The position numbers were made by a program, and so were the translations under genes. A stretch of 9,325 bases of DNA from Caldithrix sp. (GTDB lineage Bacteria > Zhuqueibacterota > Zhuqueibacteria > Oceanimicrobiales > Oceanimicrobiaceae): positions 1-9,325 of the forward strand of contig SMXE01000205.1 in the NCBI GenBank assembly GCA_004357015.1. The letters run 5' to 3'. A model generated the notes under the pieces. It saw only the letters and a program-made list of their open reading frames with translations. It had not been told where the DNA came from and searched no databases. This document shows, piece after piece, positions 1-5,555 of this stretch. Numbering within the stretch: the stretch's first letter is position 1; every line of letters starts with the position of its first letter.

Positions 1-147
1 GCCGTTAAACTCTGCAGACGGCATAACGGCATGTTCCGGCTTCCAGCCACGGTTATTAGAGGGCGAAATGAATATCAATCTAATAAGTATGTAAACTAGT
101 AATGTCAGAGCTGCTACTCCAAACAGGTATCTTATTTTGAATCGCAT
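1..147 (-). CDS. N-terminal part of a membrane-anchored, probably DUF4105-like protein (cut by window edge)
   Basis: The reading frame opens with ATG at 147 and runs off the left edge, giving 49 residues. GGAG lies 8 nt upstream of the ATG as a ribosome binding site. Residues 1-27 (MRFKIRYLFGVAALTLLVYI...) have a basic start followed by a single hydrophobic helix, so the product is either anchored in the inner membrane or exported. Just after the helix comes the segment NNRGWKPEHAVMPSAEFNG. From memory, this resembles the 'N-R-W-P-E-x-A-x-x-P-x-A-E-x-x-G' entry to DUF4105 proteins, a family of unknown function. The gene lies behind the tRNA-Phe terminator, so it probably has its own promoter, but I could not pick one out convincingly. 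I am fairly sure it is a gene; the family call is tentative because only the N-terminus is visible. Confidence 0.6.
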   Translation of the reverse strand, partial: MRFKIRYLFGVAALTLLVYILIRLIFISPSNNRGWKPEHAVMPSAEFNG

Positions 148-185
148 TTGTCACTCCATTCAGTATTATGTCGCCTTGTCGAAAC

Positions 186-213
186 AAAAAAGGCACCAAA
201 AGTTGGCGCCTTT
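186..213 (-). terminator. Rho-independent terminator after tRNA-Phe
   Basis: On the minus strand, AGGCGCCAA and TTGGTGCCT form a 9-bp stem (211-203 with 199-191, one G-U wobble) around a 3-nt loop, followed directly by TTTTTTGTTT. The wobble exists only in minus-strand RNA; on the plus strand the same position is an A-C mismatch, which fixes the orientation. It lies about 45 nt beyond the tRNA 3' end and ahead of the 147 start codon, so it ends the tRNA transcript. Confidence 0.85.
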
Positions 214-255
214 CTCAATTACACTAAGATATTGTCAATTTAGAGCTTATCGAAG

Positions 256-328
<73 letters not shown>

Positions 329-371
329 GCGCTGACCATCAAGAAGCGGTCAACACAAAAAAGATTCATGA

Positions 372-399
372 AATATAGTGTTTTCGCACAAAAAGTCAA
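372..399 (-). promoter_or_regulatory. Sigma-70-type promoter of tRNA-Phe
   Basis: On the minus strand, TTGACT (399-394) and TATATT (377-372) are separated by 16 nt. The predicted start near 365 gives a leader of roughly 37 nt before the tRNA 5' end at 328. The leader contains a TGACC...GGTCA inverted repeat. The site lies just beyond the selA stop codon, so the tRNA need not depend on serB-selA transcription. Confidence 0.65.
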
Positions 400-421
400 G
401 GACAATTTCGGCGAATCCGGC

Positions 422-1834
422 TCACATTCCGGCAATGCGCTCGAAAGCAGAAATTAGGATCTCATCTTCTTCCCGACCTATGGTTCGCAAGTCAAAAAGC
501 AATCGACCTTCGCGAATGTAGCCAATAATGGGCGGATCGCTCTGGCGGAAAAGGCGCGCCACAGTGTCTGTCGATACGGACTCAACCGAAACCCCAATGG
601 CTTTACTTGGCAACTGCTCCAACGGCAGCGCCCCGCTACCTATCTGCACAAACGAGTCTTCGATGGAAAGATTGTAGTCGTTACCGACGACCGCGGTCAG
701 GCTCTGCAACAACGCTTCCGCCCGTTGACTCACTTTATCCAGCGGCTCGAGCAACATCTTCAGCACGCGGTTTCTCTCCAATAACCTCCCGGGTTGTAAA
801 TACTGCTTCAGCGTAGGTTCGAGGGCTGCATAAGTGAGCTTGTCGCAACGAAGCGCCCGCATCAGGGCATTTGACGTAATTTTGTCGATGTACGCTTTTT
901 TGCCAACAATGATGCCGCATTGTGGACCGCCCAGGACCTTGTCCCCGCTAAAGGTGACCACGTCTGCGCCACTCGCAATACTCTCTTTTGCCAAAGGTTC
1001 GTACGGTAGCCCCAATGCCTTGAAGTCAATGAGAACACCGCTACCAAGATCTTGCATCACGGGAATTCGTTTTTCGTGCGCCAACTCGACAATTTCCGCC
1101 AGCGGTACCTCTTTCGTGAAACCCTGGACGCGGTAGTTCGAAGTATGAATCACACAGATTACACCGGTTTCGTCGGAAACGGCACGTGTATAATCCCGCA
1201 GGTGTGTTTTGTTTGTGGTCCCAACTTCTACCATCCTGGTGCCGCTCTTCTCCATCACTTCCGGGATTCGAAACGAGCCGCCGATCTCCACAAGCTGGCC
1301 GCGGGACACAATCGCCTCCCGGCCAAATGCCAGCGAATTGAGGGTCAGAAGCACGGCGGCAGCGTTGTTGTTCACCACGCATGCGGCCTCAGCTCCGGTA
1401 AGCTGGCACAGGATTTCCTCGACGTGCTCGTTTCGCTGACCACGTTTTCCGCTTTCCAGGTCAAACTCGAGGTTGCAATACCCGGAGATCACCCTGGCAA
1501 CATTCTCCTGCGCTTCCACAGACATGGGCGCCCGACCCAGACCCGTGTGCAAGATGATACCCGTCCCGTTAACCGCCGGCTTCAGGCTCGGCGCCAGCAA
1601 ACGGCAAATCATCGCAACGACGTTGGAGACAATTTCTGTGGTCAGCGCCTCTCTGCTGAGCGCATTGTCTTTTTCACCAGCACCGAGTCTAAGCCGAACT
1701 CTGTCGGTTTCGGCTTGCAAACAATGCACAACAAACTCATGATCGATTTTGGAAAGATAGGGCGTGATTTCAGAATGCTGGAGAAGTTGCCCAATCGGGG
1801 GTAGACTCGCAAATGGTGACCGCTTTTGACCCAT
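422..1834 (-). CDS. selA: SelA, L-seryl-tRNA(Sec) selenium transferase (selenocysteine synthase)
   Basis: This PLP enzyme converts seryl-tRNA(Sec) to selenocysteinyl-tRNA(Sec) using selenophosphate made by SelD; the E. coli enzyme is a cytoplasmic decamer. With the ATG at 1834 the protein is 470 residues, close to the 463 of E. coli SelA, and aligns by eye along its whole length. An N-terminal helical region (LPPIGQLL) is followed by NGTGIILHTGLGRAP (about 89-103), VNNNAAAVLL, SRGQLVEIGGSFRIP, EVGTTNKTH, HTSNYRVQGFTK and DLGSG. The PLP-lysine motif is TFSGDKVLGGPQ, with K299 equivalent to E. coli K295. The frame is also open from a TTG at 1894, but that start would overlap serB by 49 nt; the ATG 11 nt after the serB stop is preferred. 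No good Shine-Dalgarno precedes it, so translation is probably coupled to serB. No selB, selD or tRNA-Sec gene is seen in the window. Confidence 0.96.
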   Translation of the reverse strand: MGQKRSPFASLPPIGQLLQHSEITPYLSKIDHEFVVHCLQAETDRVRLRLGAGEKDNALSREALTTEIVSNVVAMICRLLAPSLKPAVNGTGIILHTGLGRAPMSVEAQENVARVISGYCNLEFDLESGKRGQRNEHVEEILCQLTGAEAACVVNNNAAAVLLTLNSLAFGREAIVSRGQLVEIGGSFRIPEVMEKSGTRMVEVGTTNKTHLRDYTRAVSDETGVICVIHTSNYRVQGFTKEVPLAEIVELAHEKRIPVMQDLGSGVLIDFKALGLPYEPLAKESIASGADVVTFSGDKVLGGPQCGIIVGKKAYIDKITSNALMRALRCDKLTYAALEPTLKQYLQPGRLLERNRVLKMLLEPLDKVSQRAEALLQSLTAVVGNDYNLSIEDSFVQIGSGALPLEQLPSKAIGVSVESVSTDTVARLFRQSDPPIIGYIREGRLLFDLRTIGREEDEILISAFERIAGM

Positions 1835-1845
1835 GGGAATATGGT

Positions 1846-3045
1846 CTACTTTTTCCGGATTCGCCGAATGTCTCTGTCGGTGGCGCCCAGACAATATTGC
1901 AGCCCAAGCAGGTTGGAATACGTCAATTGTCCGTCGGCGACTTTCTTTAGAAGGTCCTGCGCATTGAACGCAATACCCAGACCGGCATTTTTCAACATGA
2001 TTTCATCATTGGCGCCGTCACCAACCGCGACGATCTCCTCCCGGGTAAGCCCTTCCTTTTGTGCAAGTTCCTGCACAATTTTTCCTTTCGCTTCGCGGTC
2101 GATGATTCTGCCTTTGATACGCCCGGTCAGTTTGCCATCTTTGATTTCGAGATCGTTGGCAAACGTGTAATCGAATCCCAGTTGCTGTTTTAGCCGATTG
2201 GTGAAAAATGTGAAGCCGCCGGAGATCAGCGCGAGCTTGAATCCCATCGCTTTTAATGTTGAGATCAGTTCATAAGCACCAGCGGTCAATTGAATATCGG
2301 CGGCAACATCTTCAAGTATGGAAACCGGCAAGCCTTTCAAAAGTGCAACACGCTCTTTCAAAGCCGCTTCAAAATCCATCTGCCCGGACATGGCACGGTG
2401 CGTAATTTCTGAGACCTTATCTCCGACTTTTGCCGCTTTTGCCAACTCGTCGATAATTTCACCATCAATAAGGGTGCTGTCCATGTCAAACACCACGAGC
2501 CGGCGCCGCTGGCGGAAAGGTGTGTCCGGCTGGATGATGGTGTCAAAGCCAAATTCGTCGCAGGTGCGTTGGATGACATCCCGGAGCACAGACAGATCCC
2601 GGAGTTCCGATGCATCCACCAGCATCTCCAACGCGACAAACTCGCCGCGCGCCAGGTGATGCATGCGCTCAATATTCACACGGAAATTCGCGAGTGCGGT
2701 GCTGATCGCTTTCAGAATCCCCACCTTGTCTCTGCCTATAATGGTGAAGACTTGCAGGTTCTTTTCGACTGACCTCAACGCATCGGACGGCTCCACCAGA
2801 TCGATATTGACCTCCAGTGATAAAGACTTTGCTTCTTCTTTCAGGCGCAGATAGGCAGCCCCAGGCGGGTCATCTTTCGTAACCGGCTCGGTTATCATGA
2901 ACATGATGAACAAGCCGTGCAACGCATTTTGTTCCACCGCCACAATGTTGAGCTTCGAGTCGGTGACCACACTGCAAACATCAGCGATGAGGTAAGGTTG
3001 ATTGTTCCCAAAAACAGTGAGGACGATGAATTTCTTTTCTGGCAT
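1846..3045 (-). CDS. serB: SerB, phosphoserine phosphatase with two ACT domains
   Basis: The enzyme hydrolyses O-phospho-L-serine to L-serine, the last step of the phosphorylated serine pathway. The 399-residue protein has two N-terminal ACT-type regulatory domains (about 5-85 and 97-175; 'VFTIIGRDKVGILKAIS' opens the second), then a HAD phosphatase domain (about 182-390). The catalytic motifs are complete: motif I VVFDMDSTLID with nucleophile D187 and D189, motif II LISGGF (S275), a motif III Lys at K322, and motif IV VGDGANDEIML with D343 and D347. The long two-ACT form resembles mycobacterial SerB2 more than the shorter single-regulatory-domain enzymes, and ACT domains in this family commonly sense serine or other amino acids. 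The ATG at 3045 is preceded only by a weak AGAG. The gene follows a strong promoter (3083-3111) and is the first gene of a unit with selA. Function is near certain; the effector of the ACT domains cannot be read from sequence. Confidence 0.96.
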   Translation of the reverse strand: MPEKKFIVLTVFGNNQPYLIADVCSVVTDSKLNIVAVEQNALHGLFIMFMITEPVTKDDPPGAAYLRLKEEAKSLSLEVNIDLVEPSDALRSVEKNLQVFTIIGRDKVGILKAISTALANFRVNIERMHHLARGEFVALEMLVDASELRDLSVLRDVIQRTCDEFGFDTIIQPDTPFRQRRRLVVFDMDSTLIDGEIIDELAKAAKVGDKVSEITHRAMSGQMDFEAALKERVALLKGLPVSILEDVAADIQLTAGAYELISTLKAMGFKLALISGGFTFFTNRLKQQLGFDYTFANDLEIKDGKLTGRIKGRIIDREAKGKIVQELAQKEGLTREEIVAVGDGANDEIMLKNAGLGIAFNAQDLLKKVADGQLTYSNLLGLQYCLGATDRDIRRIRKK

Positions 3046-3082
3046 TTCTCTGGCCTAAGATACCTGGCAAAATTTCGGATCG

Positions 3083-3111
3083 ATAGTATCAAAAAATGAG
3101 CTAAATGTCAA
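3083..3111 (-). promoter_or_regulatory. Strong sigma-70-type promoter of serB-selA
   Basis: On the minus strand, a perfect -35 box TTGACA (3111-3106) and TACTAT (3088-3083, five of six matches to TATAAT) are separated by the optimal 17 nt. The predicted start near 3076 leaves a leader of about 30 nt before the serB ATG. The promoter lies just beyond the terminator at 3127-3164, so serB-selA is insulated from the upstream barrel gene. I see no obvious operator palindrome over the boxes. Confidence 0.85.
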
Positions 3112-3126
3112 GCGCATTCTGGGGGC

Positions 3127-3164
3127 AAAACAAAAAGGCCCCGCAAATCAAAGCGGGACCTTTT
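3127..3164 (-). terminator. Rho-independent terminator after the outer-membrane barrel gene
   Basis: On the minus strand, AAAAGGTCCCGC and GCGGGGCCTTTT pair as a 12-bp stem with one G-U wobble (3164-3153 with 3144-3133) around an 8-nt loop, followed by TTTTTGTTTTG. The wobble position is a mismatch in plus-strand RNA, so the element reads on the minus strand. It lies about 130 nt after the stop codon at 3295 and immediately before the serB promoter. Confidence 0.88.
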
Positions 3165-3294
3165 ATGGGAGGAAGAAAAAAATTTGAGTAATCTTTCAGA
3201 CGCTCTAATCATATAGATTTATTTCGTCCGCAAAACTCTCAAATTACTTCTTTTAAACGCATCTGTCGCCAATAGGTTGCAAGTATGAGCAGGT
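3165..3294 (-). other. 3' untranslated stretch between the barrel gene and its terminator
   Basis: This stretch of about 130 nt is AT-rich and holds no open frame I would call. It contains a perfect 8-bp inverted repeat, AATTTGAG (3181-3188) and CTCAAATT (3238-3245), with a 49-nt loop. On the minus strand the second arm runs into a T7 tract. It could act as a weak extra terminator or protect the transcript's 3' end, but with so long a loop it may be chance. Confidence 0.3.
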
Positions 3295-4983
3295 TCAAAA
3301 TGAATAACCAATCTCCAGGCCAACCAACGTATTCCGGGAATCGCCGCTGTCATCCTTTTGGCTCTTGTCATCATCGACGTTCGCCAGCAGATTGAGTTGC
3401 CAGTTTCTGGAGATATTCCAGGCAAGAAACATGAGTATGGAATTCGTGTTGGTGTCCGAATAAAGGTTGAATTCAGCCACATCTCTAGTTGGCGTGTTGG
3501 GGTAGCGCCGCAAAAGAAAAGACTCACGCACGCTGAACATCAGACCATTGACATCAAAAAATTCCACAGCCAGCATGGGACCGTACGAATAGTAATCCTC
3601 GAATTGAATGCTAAAGGTTGACAGCACGTCATCCACATTTGAGAAACGGTTGGCGAGTTTTTGGTGCGTTTGCTTGTCGTAGTGGAACCCGGCGCCAACA
3701 CGCCAGTGCGGCCCCAGTTTCACAGAAAACTCCGGCTCCACCTCCCAGTAAACATAGTCAGGCAGACTGTTTACGCTAACGAATTCGTACTCCCGGTTCG
3801 ACACCGATCCGTTGAGCTTGAAAGCCACGCCCGGGGTGAACCGGAATTCCATCTCACCCCGAAAATAGTTCTCCCAAAAATCTTGATAAAAATGGTCTAC
3901 CGGCGCATTGGTGTAATCCCGAAATCGTAATTCATCTGCGAGAGAAAGACCCAAGGAACTGCCAAAAGCCTGCACCCAATCGAACTCAAACCGGTTCTCC
4001 TTGTAATCATTAATGTCAAAGTCCGTGTGCATTCTGACGACATTGCGGTAACCAAGGCCCAGCAATGAGGCCGCCGACAGGCTAAACTTGGTCAGCAACC
4101 TGAGAGAATTACCAAAATAATTCGGGTAGGTGCTGTCCGAGCCCGCGTAGCGTCTGATGATGAATTCATCCTCAAGCTCCAGGGTGAAAAGTCCAAAGCG
4201 TGGCGCAATGGCGACCGAGGTCAGATTTTGTGAATATTTGAGGTCGAAATCACGGTAAAAAGATGTGCCCTCGAATCGGTTTTCAATTCTCCAGCGGGAG
4301 GAAGCGCCGATGCGGCCGCTATAGCGCGCCGTGGCTTCGCCGGAGAGATAGTCGCGGCTGTATTTGAAAGCCGTCAAAGTTTGAAACCTGCTGCCGCGGC
4401 CGGAATCGTAATCGAAGTTCAAGCGGACGCCGGTGAACGGATTTCCGCTGCCTTCCGAAAAAGAGCTATCATTCTGAAGGAACCGGAAATTGAATTCCTG
4501 CTGCCAGAGATCCACACCGGTGATGATCTGTTTAGACCACTGAGATTTTGAGGTCTGCGCCATGAACGGCAACGATGGCGAGACCGTGAATTCACCTGGC
4601 ACATAATCTTCGCCCTCCTCCTCAATGTCCTGCCACGCGGGATCAAGAAGTTCCCAGACGGTTTCCAGCCAGGCATTTGCGAGATAGAAATCTCCGTCTT
4701 TTGCAAGGCAGTCAGCCTCCTTGATGAGTCTCACAATTTCCTTAGAAAGCACGGGGTCGTCGAACGTATCGATGTTCTCCCTGACATAACGTTGCAGACG
4801 TAAGACATTAATTCGGTAGTACGTCTCCTCCTCCAGGGACGCCTCCGTTGTGGAGTCGGGCTCTGCGACTAAGTGCACCGCGTAAACCTCCTGGGCAAAT
4901 ACATTTCCATTCGGTAGCCAGATGCCAACGGCAGCAAAACATACAGCGGAAATGAAATGAGCTCTATTGCAAAGTGATGTCAA
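3295..4983 (-). CDS. Predicted outer-membrane beta-barrel protein, family not recognised
   Basis: The start is TTG at 4983, because an in-frame TAG lies four codons upstream and no ATG or GTG occurs before the signal sequence. The 562-residue product has a plausible signal peptide (R7, hydrophobic FISAVCFAAVGIWL, cleavage probably after FA at 30). A charged helical region (about 45-125) has a TPR-like look (LIKEADCLAKDGDFYLANAWLETVW). From about 150 to the end it is a long series of alternating aromatic/polar strands (for example RLNFDYDSGRGSRF, FEFDWVQAF, VYWEVEPEFSVKLG), ending in LVGLEIGYSF. A C-terminal Phe preceded by alternating hydrophobics is the typical signal for Bam-dependent insertion into the outer membrane. 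I do not recognise the family or substrate. It sits 9 nt behind a small possible membrane-peptide ORF in the same frame and is closed by the terminator at 3127-3164. Barrel topology is inferred from residue pattern only. Confidence 0.85.
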   Translation of the reverse strand: MTSLCNRAHFISAVCFAAVGIWLPNGNVFAQEVYAVHLVAEPDSTTEASLEEETYYRINVLRLQRYVRENIDTFDDPVLSKEIVRLIKEADCLAKDGDFYLANAWLETVWELLDPAWQDIEEEGEDYVPGEFTVSPSLPFMAQTSKSQWSKQIITGVDLWQQEFNFRFLQNDSSFSEGSGNPFTGVRLNFDYDSGRGSRFQTLTAFKYSRDYLSGEATARYSGRIGASSRWRIENRFEGTSFYRDFDLKYSQNLTSVAIAPRFGLFTLELEDEFIIRRYAGSDSTYPNYFGNSLRLLTKFSLSAASLLGLGYRNVVRMHTDFDINDYKENRFEFDWVQAFGSSLGLSLADELRFRDYTNAPVDHFYQDFWENYFRGEMEFRFTPGVAFKLNGSVSNREYEFVSVNSLPDYVYWEVEPEFSVKLGPHWRVGAGFHYDKQTHQKLANRFSNVDDVLSTFSIQFEDYYSYGPMLAVEFFDVNGLMFSVRESFLLRRYPNTPTRDVAEFNLYSDTNTNSILMFLAWNISRNWQLNLLANVDDDKSQKDDSGDSRNTLVGLEIGYSF

Positions 4984-4992
4984 ATTCCGTTT

Positions 4993-5109
4993 CTACCTCA
5001 TCAACAGGATGAAACCAAGCAGCAGAAAGACAAGCGCGATGGGCGGCAGCGCTGCCAGCAAGAGGGAAACCCGATTGGGTTCGGCTTCTGAAATCATTCG
5101 CTTTTGCAT
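4993..5109 (-). CDS. Small single-helix membrane peptide, function unknown
   Basis: From ATG 5109 the frame gives 38 residues: a polar start (MQKRMISEAEPNR) followed by one strongly hydrophobic helix (VSLLLAALPPIALVFLLLGF) ending in LLMR, as expected for a small inner-membrane protein. AGGGG lies 6 nt before this ATG as a fair ribosome binding site. The same frame is open back to ATG 5193 (66 residues), but that start has no ribosome binding site and abuts a decayed reading frame. A weak promoter-like pair, TTTGGA (5164-5159) and GATAAC (5142-5137) with a 16-nt gap, lies upstream of 5109. The TAG stop falls 9 nt before the TTG start of the barrel gene in the same frame, so the two may be translationally coupled. 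It may be a real small gene or the hydrophobic end of a broken one. Confidence 0.4.
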   Translation of the reverse strand: MQKRMISEAEPNRVSLLLAALPPIALVFLLLGFILLMR

Positions 5110-5199
5110 CTCTTTCCCCTGTTCGTCTACAAAAAGGTTATCGGGTGAATTGACAAAATCCAAAGAATTTCGCAGAAGCAACGACAGGCGCATTGGACG

Positions 5200-5457
5200 T
5201 CAGCAGAGGTCTGCGGCTACAGCAGCGAGACTTTGTGAAACTCTCTTCCGAGGACGGCTTGGGAATCCACTGCCAGCCAGTCCGGTTCCACAAGGGGACA
5301 CGGGGGTAAAGTTGAACAGGCTGTTCACGCTGGCTTGCAGGCCACAGCGCTCAAAGTTGGCGATTTCTTCGGGTCTGCCGCCAAAACCCGTGCGGTTCAG
5401 CAAGTGCTTTGCCATGGCATTGTTCCAGAGAATGGTGTCTGTTTTTGCAGGGCTCAT
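5200..5457 (-). pseudogene. Broken 5' fragment of a DUF1800-type gene
   Basis: The frame from ATG 5457 encodes 85 residues before TGA at 5200-5202. Residues 9-50 read LWNNAMAKHLLNRTGFGG then RPEEIANFERCGLQASVNSL, which matches the N-terminal pattern I know from DUF1800 proteins ('A-x-HLLNRAGFGG-x-PEE-I ... GL-x-x-AV-x-SLL-x-F'). That family is normally about 450-550 residues and often sits beside DUF1501 genes; here no DUF1501 partner and no remaining DUF1800 body is seen. After 'NFTPVS' the frame becomes Arg/Ser-rich and unlike the family, while the next frame reads LVEPDWLAVDSQAVLGREF, which fits better. That suggests a one-base insertion in one of the C runs (5294-5297 or 5302-5306). The shifted frame then stops at TAG 5217-5219. 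With at least two lesions and no strong ribosome binding site, a decayed remnant is the simplest reading. An alternative, selenocysteine at the TGA, is treated under findings. Confidence 0.6.
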
Positions 5458-5496
5458 TTTTCAGAACTCGATGGCCGGATATTCGTTCTTTAAAGG

Positions 5497-5531
5497 TTCC
5501 CTCCCGAAGCCTTGCAGCGTTCGGAAGGGAA
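5497..5531 (-). terminator. Hairpin after the repeat-protein gene, probable terminator
   Basis: TTCCCTTCCGAA and TTCGGGAGGGAA on the minus strand form a 12-bp stem with one T-G wobble around an 11-nt loop, 25 nt past the stop of the 1016-residue protein. The wobble pairs only in minus-strand RNA. The following sequence is CCTTTAAAG, a poor T tract, so termination may be inefficient, or the hairpin may serve to stabilise the mRNA 3' end. Confidence 0.6.
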
Positions 5532-5555
5532 GTTTGAAAGTTCAGAGTCGAAAAG

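Noticed and set aside
422..450. Terminator at the end of selA
   Set aside because: Only a 4-bp CCGG/CCGG pairing occurs around the stop codon, with no T run, so I do not call one; the serB-selA transcript may run on through the tRNA to its terminator.
1052..1804. 250-codon plus-strand ORF
   Set aside because: It lies entirely antisense to selA, whose protein is conserved throughout. The translation is His/Arg-rich and resembles nothing known.
1835..1894. Upstream TTG start for selA giving 490 residues
   Set aside because: It would overlap serB by 49 nt. The extra residues (MSGRHRQRHSANPEKV...) have no counterpart in known SelA, and the ATG at 1834 gives the normal family length.
5110..5193. 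ATG 5193 as start of a 66-residue membrane protein
   Set aside because: No ribosome binding site precedes it, and the sequence continues directly from the decayed frame upstream. ATG 5109 has AGGGG at 6 nt.
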